The translations under genes and the position numbers were made by a program. Below the pieces are notes generated by a model, which was given only the letters and a program-made list of their open reading frames with translations, was not told where the DNA came from and searched no databases. Shown one piece after another: positions 24,005-34,600 of a stretch of 64,000 nucleotides of DNA. Source of the DNA: Lasiodiplodia sp. COLG20 (taxonomy: Eukaryota; Ascomycota; Dothideomycetes; Botryosphaeriales; Botryosphaeriaceae); assembly GCA_009801085.1 (NCBI GenBank), contig VNWV01000001.1, positions 3,720,001-3,784,000 on the forward strand, written 5' to 3'. Position 1 is the stretch's first letter. Each line of letters begins with the position of its first letter.

Positions 24005-24158
24005 TACAACAAGGTCGGTCTGCTTAGCATTGCAACGGAGTCGGGATAGTTGAATCCATCGTCCGGATGTGTTTGTTCAAATGCGCCGTACATTCATGCC
24101 CGGATGGATGCTTCAACCACCCCTCCTCTGTCGCAACACTAATGGAACCCACCTCGTA
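24005..24158. mobile_element. MITE-like element, copy B
   Basis: About 154 bp, similar to copies A and C. The left end has AAGGTCGGTCTGCTTAGCAT and the right end, read on the minus strand, TACGAGGTGGGTTCCATTAG, so the ends are imperfect inverted repeats. An identical 18-base direct repeat (TCGTACGAATGCTTAGTA) occurs at 23989-24006 and 24154-24171, overlapping both borders. No coding capacity. Confidence 0.65.
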
Positions 24159-25047
24159 CGAATGCTTAGTATGGTTATGACTGGCAAGCGGCATGCGCGC
24201 ACGCGGTCGAGGTGGACTCTGTGTGTGGCCAGCGCGGCACGGCACCCCAGGCGCCTCCGAGGCGGGCGAGGAATTTTTTTCTGAGGTTGCGTTGCCGATT
24301 ACGGAGGTTCGGAGTTGCGATGGATTGGGCAGGGTGGTGCCATTGCTGCAGTGACGACAGCGGGATTCAACAACACCATGCCTGGCACATCGCAGCCCTG
24401 GAGATCTCGCAACGGGCCCAAAGAGGTAGTGACAGACGGGGGTGCAGGGCAGCCGGCGAATCACAGCGGCCGCTTTGGTAATGCAGCAATTGAATCGACG
24501 GCGGCTCTGGAGCTGCAGGCAGTTTCGGCGCCCGCAGCTGGCACCAGATGCAACTGTATACCCAACCCATTGGAATTGCTTGAGTTTGCTCGCACAGGAC
24601 AGCGGGATGGCGTGAGAAGTTGAGCAGTGCTTGGATACCAGCGCCGTCTCAGGCGGGCTTAGCGCGCCTCGGGCTCTCTAGCGTGCCTCTGATTGGCCCA
24701 ATTTGTGCTCACCATGGAAGCTGCGTCGAGCTGCTGCAGAGGCGCAAACTCCAGAAAAAGGTACCTGTGACGTCGCTGGACTCGGCCGCGAGCAGCTTTC
24801 TTGTCGACAGGCCCATTGACGTTGGCTGTGGCGGTTTGTCGTTGCTCGATTTGCAGCGTCTGCTCGGGACTAGCCGTGGCGTGAGACGTCCATTTTCTGA
24901 TCCATCCACGCGAACCCTCATCATCGTTACTCTCGCCCTGCCGCAATCAACCACCCACCGTCCATTGGCCCGTTGTCGTGAGCCCCACGGCTGCAGACGA
25001 AGTTTCTCCCTCGGTCTCTGTGCAACTCTCCACTCCACGCCTCCACA

Positions 25048-25785
25048 ATGCTACGCTCCAACGTGCTCCGCGCCGCCGCCCGCTCGGCTCCCTCGGTCGC
25101 TCGCCCTACCCTCCGCGCGCCCAAGCTCGCCCAAGCTGTGTGCGCCCAGCAGCAGTCCCGCCAGGCCCACGCCATCTCGAACCCGACTCTGGCCGACATT
25201 GAGAAGCGATGGGAGCAGATGCCGCCCCAGGAGCAGGCCGACCTCTGGATGGCCCTGAGGGACCGCATGAAGGTTGACTGGAAGGAGCTCACCCCGCAGG
25301 AGAAGAAGGCCGGTACGTAACCATGGTGGACGGAGGAATTGCTTGCGAAGCTGCTGTTGATGGCCCTGCCGTTCTGGCGCGCGCTGTCGATGCTTTTCGT
25401 CGATTCGTTATCGCTGCGAAAACACCATCATCATCCGCTGACCCGAATCGTTCGATAATAGCCTACTGGATCGCCTTTGGCCCCCACGGTCCCCGCGCTC
25501 TTGCCCCGCCCGACGAGACCAAGAAGGTCATCCTCTACACGCTGCTCGGCGTCGCTGTCGCCGGTGGTCTGTTTGCCTTCACTCGCATCTTCGCTGGCGG
25601 AGAGCCCAAGACGATGACCAAGGAGTACCAGGAGGCTTCCGAGGAGTTCCTCAAGGTACCGTTTCCGCCGGAGTCTGGTAGTTTTGATGGGGAGCTAACG
25701 CATTGCAAAACAGGCACAAGGTTCCGAGCCTATTACCGGCTACAAGGGTATGCTCATCCAGAGCAAGCCGGGTCCCAAGGAGTAA
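25048..25785 (+). CDS. COX5: Cytochrome c oxidase subunit V (mammalian subunit IV), mitochondrial
   Basis: Nuclear-encoded subunit of respiratory complex IV in the mitochondrial inner membrane. Three exons, 25048-25312, 25462-25655 and 25714-25785, give 176 residues. The start MLRSNVLRAAARS opens an Arg/Ala/Ser-rich, acid-free presequence up to about residue 42, as expected for matrix import. The mature part has the family's DIEKRWEQMP and helix QADLWMALRDRMKVDWKEL, then AYWIAFGPHGPR before one membrane segment (VILYTLLGVAVAGGLFAF) and a short tail ending QSKPGPKE. The first intron (149 bp) splits an Ala codon; reading on through it would place a false ATG at 25323. Length and layout match fungal Cox5. 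Confidence 0.95.
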
Positions 25786-27001
25786 ACCCACCATGGATAG
25801 TCCCAAGATACAGTGGCCTTTGTAGCACACAACAGTCCAATTTTCTTTTGTCGCCATATGTGAGAATAGTGAGGGGGGCTGCAGCGCGTTTGGCTGGGTG
25901 GTCGCCGGTCTGGTGCCGGGCCGGCACTGCGAATTCTCATGCCGCTGTACAGAAAATAGAAGAGGCATTGCTTGATACCATCGATCCCACTGGCTTCCGA
26001 GCGCGCCTTACCCATCCGCCGTCAGCCCACCAATTGCTCAACGAAAGACGAGATAATATTCAGAGCGAATGCAGCTCCCCATGAAAATTAAGTATTATTT
26101 GCTTGGTCCCAGACATCCGGAAGGCGGTCGTATGATCCGCGCGTACCCCGACTTCTTGAAACACATGATATCATCACAAGCGTTATACTACTTCGCAACC
26201 ACGCGTGACATCTGCAAAGAGCCGTGCCTCTAGACGGGAGTGTCCGCTTTTCCCGTGAAACGCAGCGAATCCGGCTGTTTCCCGCCTGGGTCAAGTCGCT
26301 GCAGCCCTATAAGCTGCAGTATCTCGTCTCATGTCATATGTACCCATTATAGCATGATAACGCTGGGGTGGAGTCCCGACTACGGGGTCGGTTCACTTAG
26401 TATGCAACAAAACGGGGAGCCGAAGCTCTTGTCCGGGTGCATTGGTGCCAAATTCGTATCATGCATTCGGGCCTGGGTGAATGCTTCAAGTGCTCCTCTG
26501 TTGCCATACTAATGGTACCGACCTCGTACGATTGTCCAGGAGTCGAAACACATTACTCGCAACCAGATGCAATAATTCCGCCGCGCAAAGCCCAGGAATT
26601 GCGCTTGCGCGGGATTTTCATCGCAGCTGTCCCCATCGTGAGCAGCCGCTTGTGTGCGTGTGTGGTGTAGCTTAAGCTCGTCCCGTCAGCGCGCGCACGA
26701 CCACACGTCATCGTACGCCAAACGCCCAGGCTTTTCCCCAGACCGCAATCCCCATCTACAAATCTGCACCAACCCGTACTTTTTCCCCTGCCAATCCAAA
26801 AATGCTGTGAGGCACAGCAGAAGGCTGCCCTCAGGCAGCAATGGCTACCGGGCGCCTTGACCAACCCAACCTACCCCCCGGCCGACTAAATATCCCAATT
26901 CACCGCTGAGCCGCACAGTACCGTAGCTCTCGATACCGCCGTTTGATATACCCTTCAACCTCCTCCTGCTCTCCCCGTTTGACGCAACACCCTTCCCAAC
27001 C
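25786..27001. other. Intergenic, with MITE copy C
   Basis: About 1.2 kb: COX5 3' UTR, the inverted-repeat element at 26381-26528, and from about 26650 the C-rich promoter/leader of the gene at 27002. No gene recognised. Confidence 0.6.
26381..26528. mobile_element. MITE-like element, copy C (best preserved)
   Basis: 148 bp including a TA at each end. The left end TACGGGGTCGGTTCACTTAG and the right end read on the minus strand, TACGAGGTCGGTACCATTAG, match at most positions and both continue TATG(G)CAAC, giving imperfect terminal inverted repeats of about 28 bp. TA at both borders is the target duplication expected of Tc1/mariner-type elements. The size and absence of an ORF fit a MITE. Confidence 0.7.
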
Positions 27002-28183
27002 ATGCCACCAAGCGGCGAACGCATCGTCAGCACCAGCACTGGCGACATCCTTGGTAGCCGCTGGGGACGGCCAACCGCATCCTCGTTCTCTTCCCCCGCG
27101 CCGCGTCGACCCGCGCCGCAGACCACAACCGCCACTGCGCCGCAACAACGAGCGGATGAGAGAACACACAATGGCGGAGACATCATAGGCAGTCGGCGAG
27201 CAGCAGCGGCGGCTACAGCAGCGCCGCCCGAGCCCATCGTCAGCACCATTGACGAAGGCGACATCATTGGCCGGCGCTGGGTGCCCACCATCGACCGTCC
27301 GAACAGCAACAACAAGCAGCAACTCCTCTCCTCGCGCCACGCCACGCCTTCTCCCCACAGCCGCAGTCCCGCGCCGAGCCGCTCCACCACAACCACAACC
27401 ACCGATCCCGCTCCGGCAGCGGGAGGAGGCCAACGCCAACAAACGCACCAACAACTCGACAAGCTCAAACGCCTCATCGACCGCCTCTCCTGGAAATCCC
27501 ACACCCTCGTCTTCACGCAGTCGGTCGCGCTGCAATCCGGCGCGGCCATGGCCAACGCCGAATCGTCCTACGCGCAGCCGACGACCATGTTCAAGCTCGA
27601 CTTCTTCGAGTACTACGCCCTGCTCGAACGCATCCTCGTGCTCTTCCTCGGCTTCCACCGCGTGCCGCTGCCGCCCGCGTCCAACAAACCCAATGGTAGC
27701 AGCGCACTTCTTCCGATATCCGGGAAGAGCGGGGGGAACTCGTGGGGCCACAGGTACCACGAGAGCGTGCTGGAGGCGCTGGAGGGTGCGAAGGCGCGGG
27801 GGAACGGGTTGGAGGCGCTGGGGAATGAAGAGGTAATAGCGGTGCTGCGCCGCGCGAAGGGGTTCCGCAATCGGTGGAAGGATGCGGATGAGCAGGTCGT
27901 GCCGGCGTGGGAGTGGCAGAGGGAGGAGGTGGAGGAGCTGCGGTTGGTGGAGTTGTTGGAGGTGGTGTTGCGGGCGTTGGAGAGGGCGTATAGGGGCGCG
28001 GAGGCGAGTCTGGCGGGTGAAGTGAATGGTGGTGGGGTTGGGGATGGGGGTGAGAATGGGAAGGGAACGTGGTTGGAGGTGGGCGGGTTGCAGCATGGGT
28101 ATGTGGATGAGGATATGGAGGATGCGCCGTGGGAGGCGGTGGGGGATGCGATGGAGGATGTTATGGATATGGATGTGGAGTGA
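27002..28183 (+). CDS. Uncharacterised protein with repeated GDIIG(S/R)R motif (393 aa)
   Basis: Single-exon gene; ATG in context ACCATGCC after a pyrimidine-rich leader. The N-terminal 150 residues are disordered (Ser, Pro, Thr, Gln) but carry a motif three times: GDILGSRW (14-21), GDIIGSRR (59-65) and GDIIGRRW (86-93); the first and third are preceded by IVST. The middle and C-terminal part (about 155-370) is predicted mainly helical: TFKLDFFEYYALLERILVLF-like hydrophobic helix, a pair of charged helices with VLEALEGAKARGN and AVLRRAKGFRNRWKDA, then EELRLVELLEVVLRALERAY. The acidic tail is rich in Asp, Met and Glu. No known family recognised. Codons end mostly in C before about 27700 and mostly in G afterwards. 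Confidence 0.8.
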   Translation: MPPSGERIVSTSTGDILGSRWGRPTASSFSSPAPRRPAPQTTTATAPQQRADERTHNGGDIIGSRRAAAAATAAPPEPIVSTIDEGDIIGRRWVPTIDRPNSNNKQQLLSSRHATPSPHSRSPAPSRSTTTTTTDPAPAAGGGQRQQTHQQLDKLKRLIDRLSWKSHTLVFTQSVALQSGAAMANAESSYAQPTTMFKLDFFEYYALLERILVLFLGFHRVPLPPASNKPNGSSALLPISGKSGGNSWGHRYHESVLEALEGAKARGNGLEALGNEEVIAVLRRAKGFRNRWKDADEQVVPAWEWQREEVEELRLVELLEVVLRALERAYRGAEASLAGEVNGGGVGDGGENGKGTWLEVGGLQHGYVDEDMEDAPWEAVGDAMEDVMDMDVE

Positions 28184-29640
28184 CTGCTGCCTAGTCGTGA
28201 GGGTGGGGTTTTCAGATTGGAGCATTTTTGTGAACATTCTTGGCAGCCCTTGTTCCGTCCTGTTGTATCTGGACATTTCGCGGTTCTCTGTGGTTCAGGA
28301 AGTTAAGGTGTTGGAACTCCAGAACCTAGGTCGAGAAGCTCAAGGGAAGAATGGGAGAGTCGGCTTCCTGCCATAGATAGATACCCCCATTGGTGGCAGA
28401 CTGATTCCTTTTGCAAGTTTTCTGGGTTCTCAAAGGGTTACATAAGCTTCGTCTCAACCGTCCGACTGGAAACGTGTTTAAGAGCAACCAAGTTTTCCAT
28501 ACTAGATTTCTCCCAAAGCCAACTACCGGATCCGCTTGATGGCCTCTCGGAACACAATCCACCCATTCGCTCCAGTCAGGAGCCCACGGGCTCCTGTACT
28601 GCTATTGACATGAGAGGCGTTGTGTGATGATAAGTGAAGTCGCGTCCGTCCCTAAACAAAAGGCGCTGTGATGGCAGGATCCCTACAGTGAGGACCATCT
28701 CTTCCACTCCAGTACCTCCCAGCCACCTCACGTTGATTCCTCCCTCCCCTCGAAATGATGCGAGGTATCGACACAGGAGAGTGGCCATATCGCAGCATAC
28801 AGTAGCTCCGAAACAAAGGATTACTGGAGTTTTGAAAGCAATGATCGAGAGAATCAACATGAGTGCATCCTCTAAAAGAAGGACAGTATACAGGGAATCG
28901 CCTCTGCGAATGTGGGCTGGGCGAGATTGAAACCCCACTAGCTTAGAGCATCGTGTCAAGAGATGATACAGTTCGGGGGCTTCTTGTACCAACACGATAC
29001 GTAACCGTGTTCTGTATGGACGGCTTAGTAGAAGCCTATTGAAGTTGAAGTCTACTTACATGACCGCGAAGCATGAGAAGAATCTCCAGAAACCTTCCCG
29101 GTTGAAAAAAGTTGCAATGCCCACACAATGAGTCCAAGCGCTCATGACGCAGAACCTAACACTACAGTCTCAGTATTACGTACGATTCAAATTTAAAAGT
29201 GCATGGTTGTGTTTTTTCTCCTCACACTGTAGCGATTTTCCCTATATATATTAATGTAAGCCTTACTTCAGCACAAGGGAAGATCGTACCAAACTTCACG
29301 TCCAACTGCTGGCGAAGTAGCCGAGAATAAGCTTCATTTGAGAACATAAAAGGTTGCATCTTCCCACTGTATAGCAATGATATTCTATGCCTTATTGACT
29401 GTCCTACTGGGTTCAAGATCTTATAAGCCGAATAGCTGGCGTAAGCTTAGGTGGCGGAGGCGTTTTGTGCGACAGAATGTCAGAGAACATGGAACAAGGC
29501 TTTGACTTGTAAGCTTGCGCAGCCCCGAATATATGACATAATTATTTAGACTTATAGATCTTCTTCTCCACAAGAGTTTCCGTCACACATGCAACCCTCA
29601 TTCCATACGCATACATGCATCGCATATCGCATTTCTACCC
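28184..29640. other. Intergenic, moderately AT-rich, upstream of the HET gene
   Basis: About 1.5 kb without a supported gene. A minus-strand open stretch at 28576-28995 has no ATG near its start and no domain. AT content rises towards the HET gene; AATATATGAC at about 29528-29537 is a possible TATA-type element roughly 110 bases before its ATG. Confidence 0.5.
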
Positions 29641-31692
29641 ATGCCTTGGACTCTGACTGCAGCCTTGCCGCAACTGTCCGGGGAACGATCAATCAGGCTT
29701 CTTCGAATCAATTCATCTCGCCCAGCAGACGAATTAGATTGTGAAACTGGAGTATTTGAGAGCTTGGATCGCACTCCTGATTTCGACGCGTTATCCTACG
29801 TGTGGGCCAGACCGGACGAGAAATCCGCCACCATAAGGCTGAACAATGCCGAGGTTCGCGTACAAATCAGCCTCGTGAACATTCTTAGACGCCTAAAGCG
29901 ATCTATTTCCGAGGATTATTCGAGGCCTGGATGGGATGAGTCGCATCCGCTCCATGCATCTCACAATGCTTGGCGGTCTTTCTCTCGGAACATCCAAGAG
30001 CATAACTCGGTTTTTAGCCCGCCCTCTGAATGGTTGTGGGTTGATGCTCTGTGCATAAACCAGGATGATCATCGAGAGCGGAGTCATCAGGTCGGACTCA
30101 TGAGAGATATTTACAGATCTGCCAAGTGTGTGCGTATCTGGTTTGGAGAGGAGGAGAAAACGGCAGTCCCCTTGAGCAAAGCCTCGACTGGAATCTCGGA
30201 GAGAAGACATTTGGGTGAATTTGGACCAGTACCAGTTCTGCTTGTCTTCATCAACCAAGCGCTGCGGAATCTGGATGTCGTTGATGAAACGTGGTATGGG
30301 GAGTCTGTTGTGAACATGAATCCCCTAAGACGAAACGTTTTGCACGGCTTCCCAAGGGATGGAGTGCTAGAGTGGGTCACAGTTCAGGATTTCTTTTCCA
30401 ATGCCTGGTTCAGACGCGTCTGGGTCCTTCAGGAAGCAGCTGTCAGTCGTAAGAAGAATGCTGTTGTAATGATTGGAGACTGGGAAATAAAATGGTGGGC
30501 TGTCGGAAAAGCATCGTTATGGTTTGAAAGGAATGGGTATCGGCGTTTACCAGTCGAGAACGCGTCGGCCACATGGAATATCGCTATACGGTCAGATGAG
30601 CGTGTGCCTCTTCTGTCTCTCCTAAGCAAAACACGGGCAAGAGAAGCCTCGGACGGCAGAGACAGAGTGTACGCACTGTTGGGACTGGCAAAAGAAACTG
30701 ATACCGCACGACGAGGAGAGCAAATGGACCCACGTTTGAGACCCGACTACAACAAAAGCCAAAAAGAGGTCTTCCGCGATATAGCAGAATATCTCATTGA
30801 GAAATCAAAGGACCTCTCTTTACTTTCTCATTGCCGGTACTCAACTGAGGACATATCCGCCGGCTATCCCTCTTGGGTCCCTGTATGGACAACCTTCAAG
30901 CGTTTGAACGCTTACCACACCGACGATTTGCGATGCCCTTTCCGCTCAGACCTCGGACAAGAAATCGACGCATATGTCATCTTTGATACATTTTACGTGA
31001 AAGGGGTTTGCTGCGACGAAGTGAATGTGTGCATCGAAGACCTAGAAGCTTTTCAAAGCGAACGGGGGCTGTTCAGGGAAGAGCGAGACCGGGTAATTTC
31101 AGCATGGGAACTAGTGGAGAAGACTTTGATTGAGGAAATGGGGGATTCGTATTGTCGCAGAAGAGCGCAGATCGCGTTCTTATCGGCATTAACGGCAGGC
31201 GTCGATGACTCTGGAAATATCGCAGAATCGAACAGCGTGTTCCAGAGGAGCATGCTTGAGTGGGTCCATGCCTATTTTGGAGAACGTTTTCAGATGTCTT
31301 CCAACATTCAAGAGGGAAGCGTCCAAACATCGTATCTACAGCGAGTTTACGGTCATTGGAAAACGCTCCTCACCAGGCAATTTGAGGATTTCTGCCGAGG
31401 TTTTTTGGAATCTGAGAGTGTTTCCCATTTCCAGGGAGCGTGCGCTCGGGCAAGCAGAAACCGTCGGATCTTCGTCACGCGCAACGGCCGAATTGGATTG
31501 GGGCCAGTGGAGATACAAAAAGGAGACTGTGTGGTGGTGCTGTTTGGCGGGAAGGTTCCCTACGTCCTGCGCAAGCAAGACAAATCTTACGTCCTGATTG
31601 GGGATAGCTATGTCTCGGAGATCATGAACGGTGACGCAGTCAGGCAGTGGAGGAAAGATGGAAGTCCGGAGCAAGTTTTCGAGATTGTGTAG
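29641..31692 (+). CDS. HET-domain (heterokaryon incompatibility) protein, 683 aa
   Basis: Single-exon gene starting at ATG 29641. The HET domain occupies about residues 45-330. It shows ALSYVWA (50-56; the usual motif is ALSYxWG, so the Gly is replaced by Ala), WLWVDALCINQDDHRER (131-147), MRDIYRSAKCVRIWFG, and the later WFRRVWVLQEAA with DRVYALLGLA. HET proteins trigger cell death when genetically different hyphae fuse, and some act more like innate immune receptors. The C-terminal end (about 608-670, GRIGLGPVEIQKGD, VPYVLRK, YVLIGDSYV, IMNGDAV) is a module often found at the end of HET proteins. No NACHT, TPR or prion-like domain is seen, so any activating partner is unknown. The gene sits alone in a gene-poor, more AT-rich tract and uses less GC-biased codons than its neighbours. 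Confidence 0.93.
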   Translation: MPWTLTAALPQLSGERSIRLLRINSSRPADELDCETGVFESLDRTPDFDALSYVWARPDEKSATIRLNNAEVRVQISLVNILRRLKRSISEDYSRPGWDESHPLHASHNAWRSFSRNIQEHNSVFSPPSEWLWVDALCINQDDHRERSHQVGLMRDIYRSAKCVRIWFGEEEKTAVPLSKASTGISERRHLGEFGPVPVLLVFINQALRNLDVVDETWYGESVVNMNPLRRNVLHGFPRDGVLEWVTVQDFFSNAWFRRVWVLQEAAVSRKKNAVVMIGDWEIKWWAVGKASLWFERNGYRRLPVENASATWNIAIRSDERVPLLSLLSKTRAREASDGRDRVYALLGLAKETDTARRGEQMDPRLRPDYNKSQKEVFRDIAEYLIEKSKDLSLLSHCRYSTEDISAGYPSWVPVWTTFKRLNAYHTDDLRCPFRSDLGQEIDAYVIFDTFYVKGVCCDEVNVCIEDLEAFQSERGLFREERDRVISAWELVEKTLIEEMGDSYCRRRAQIAFLSALTAGVDDSGNIAESNSVFQRSMLEWVHAYFGERFQMSSNIQEGSVQTSYLQRVYGHWKTLLTRQFEDFCRGFLESESVSHFQGACARASRNRRIFVTRNGRIGLGPVEIQKGDCVVVLFGGKVPYVLRKQDKSYVLIGDSYVSEIMNGDAVRQWRKDGSPEQVFEIV

Positions 31693-34600
31693 TGGCAGAA
31701 TTCTTGCAATTACCTTCACTTTCAGGTCTTGACTTTCATATTTTCAATTTTCAACATCATATAGTCACGAAGACACGGAACACTTCTTGGTAAATCGCAT
31801 GTTCTGTTGTGAAATGAGATAGTAGTCAGTCCAACTTAGGAGAAAGAATTGCCACCGAACTGACTATGGCAAGATCCGCGATAAAGACGGTCCTAAGAAG
31901 AAGCTAGGAAAGTTATGATCGCCTGACAGGGGTCAGACTTACGAGGATAGAAATACTTCAGAGAATTGGATGAAACGTTCAACGAGTAACTATTTCCCCC
32001 GGGAGTTTGAGCCTCCTACACAGGCCTCTGGCCATCCATGGAAAGCCAACCTCCACGAATTCCTTCTCGATCAACACTCACTGGTCCTTTGCAAGACCGC
32101 AATTTGGCACATTCCGCGGAACGCTGTCTCCGCACCACAGCCAGCACGAAGGAATGCCAAACCGCCACCTGACCCATTCTTCAAACTTCCGCTCTCACTG
32201 CCCCCCATCCCCATCCCCCATCACCAGTAACATCCCACCCCTTCCCAGCTCCGCTTTTCATCAGCTCACAGCCCATCCGCCCCCAAAATCTCAAAGCCCC
32301 AACCAATCAGCACCCACGGTCGCTAAAGTGCACAAAGTTAGAAAGCACGGGTCGGTCATGCCGTGTGCCGCCCGCCATGGAACCCAACCACCCGAAAACC
32401 GGTACGCTAACGCAACTGGCGTACCAGAGATGAACGGCCGCACCTGCCGAACGATGGCATAGCGGCGGAAGAGGCATAGCAAGCCTCGTCCGACGACGGC
32501 TCCTCCCACGCGTGCCCAACCAACCCCACCCGCTGCGCATTGCGCATGCAGGGTTTGCTGACCTACCGTCCGGCCAGCCAGAAGTGAGAGTCCGCTAGCT
32601 CGGGGGGAAGGTCAGCCGCGCGCTGGTTCCCGTCGATAGCGCGAACCAGAGAATTTTTCATTGTGAAGAGACGGAAAGAGAAAAAGGGCATCATGGCGTG
32701 AAGTGAGAAGACGCGTTTATTTGTTGATGGTGTTCGGCTTCCTCCATAGCGTACATACGTGGTCTCGCGCTGACCTGCTATTTCAGGAAAGAGGCATTGG
32801 AGGACGGCACGTTCGATTGACGGATGGTGGTGGCTGAGAGATTGATGCAGCATGGGCAATGGGTGTATGTAGGAATTTGAAAAAAAAAAAAAAAAAAAAA
32901 AAAAGGCAGTGAGTTCACAGAGGTTATGGAGTAGGAGTCCAAAAAAAAAAAGTAAAAGACATAATGGAAGATACTCGTTCAGAACAACAATAGACACGTG
33001 CTACCAGACGCTTCGTCCCATACAACTGCTCACAACCAGCCAAAAAAAAAAAAATGAAGTCCACCCTAACAACCACTTTCTGCCGGGAAGAAGGGAGACT
33101 CTGCCGCCATCCCTCTGCTGCTGCTCCCCCTTCCGTCCAAGCCACGCCGAGGCTTGTCACTCACCAGCAAGGCCCACTGCTATAGTGCCCAGCACTTCAC
33201 GCGCTCTACGCGTCCCCAGCGGTCCACAAATGAGAGAAGCGGCTCGGAGGAAATTTGGGCTCGTCCCACATAGTAACACTGACCGGCCGCGGCAGCCATC
33301 GGCAGCGGGCGGCGGCGGATGCGGGCAGCGGAAGCCCAAGCGCATTTCGCGCGCCGGTGGGCAGGTGGGTGGGCACTCAGAAAATGTGACGTAGCCCATT
33401 CGTCCGTAACGTCCGTTCACTTCACCGGCGTCTCTTTCTCCCCTCTCTTAGCGAGGATGTGGGTGTCGAGAACAATGTGGAGTAAATCGGAGCTAAGCTA
33501 GTCAGTGGTGCAACGTGGTGGACCGCTTGCTATTAACTAAAAGGGCGCCTTGATGTATTAATCACGAGACGGTTATCCGAAAACGGAATGGGAAGGGGGG
33601 GCAGGACGAGTAGTAAGTAGTAGCTAGGCCCCGATGACATCAACAGCAGCAGTTACACAACAGCCGGACGGAAAGCCGCTGCGGGCGGCTTGCGGCAGTT
33701 GGAGGGATTTTTTTTGTTGACTGTGCTGCACATCTTACTCCTTTGCGTTTGGATATCGATAGCGCCGCACTGCCGCCGTTGCTGTAGTAGCCATATTTTT
33801 TCTTAGTAGCAAAAAGCCAACGCAAGGCCGTTCTGCCGGTCCGGTCAGAGAGCGCTAAGCCTCAAAGGAGCCCATGACGGAGTGGTGTCACGGGTGTGTG
33901 GAGCGCGCAGGCCAAGCAATGCCAGCGCAGGAACCAGGGTGGTGTCCAAGCTGGCTGGCGACGTTCCAGAACGTTTGAGGCCGGCAGTGTGATCAGCATT
34001 GCTGACGAAGAAAGAAAAAGAGAAAACCTGGCCGACGGCGGGGACCGGGGTCACAGGAAAAGAAGCCTTTCGGTGGGCGTTTTGTGTGTGTTGTTCGGCT
34101 CGGATCCTCGGATTTCGCTTAAGCGGAGCCCTGTTGATCTCAGCTCGTCAATCGAGCAGGGGTGTGTTTGAGAGATCCAAGGTCAGGAGCAATGTCCGTT
34201 GTAGTCATTTGAGAGGCTGAGCTGAAAGAGAGTCATGGAGCATCGGTGCGATCGTGGGCTATGACAGGTCGTGTGCAGAGAGTGTTGTATTGTATCTGAG
34301 GTGGAGAGGAAATCAGAGTGGTGATATGTGACCTGTTGGCCCTATCCTCCTGTCTCATGTTGCAACCCTCACATCTCAAACATTGGCCCTCCTGCCAGAA
34401 GACAGTCTGTGGGGAAATAGCCGCTCTGCTTTCCTTCTCTCTCAGGCACGGAACAACCCATTTTCTCTCCGAACCCTGTACAATCAGCAATGGTTGCAGG
34501 GAAGAATTTTTTGGGATTCTCGGAGATTGGCCAAGCTGCTTCACATGCATGCGTGCATGCAATGCATGACAACCTCACAGCCAACATAATAGCCGGTATG

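Larger units (their letters stand above)
22523..25047. other. Intergenic between divergent GAPDH and COX5 genes, with MITE copy B
   Basis: About 2.5 kb shared upstream region. The first part should hold the GAPDH promoter and leader, including the intron at 22549-22608; the last 300 bases hold the COX5 promoter and leader. The element at 24005-24158 lies in the middle. Open frames here lack domains. A stretch near 23690-23800 is AT-rich. Confidence 0.55.

Noticed and set aside
25323..26084. Apparent 253-codon ORF starting in the first COX5 intron
   Set aside because: Its first 46 codons are intron sequence and it reads through the next donor; the spliced COX5 model explains the conserved part.
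28576..28995. Minus-strand open frame with some hydrophobic stretches
   Set aside because: No ATG near the start, no family similarity; possibly a remnant but nothing supports it as a gene.
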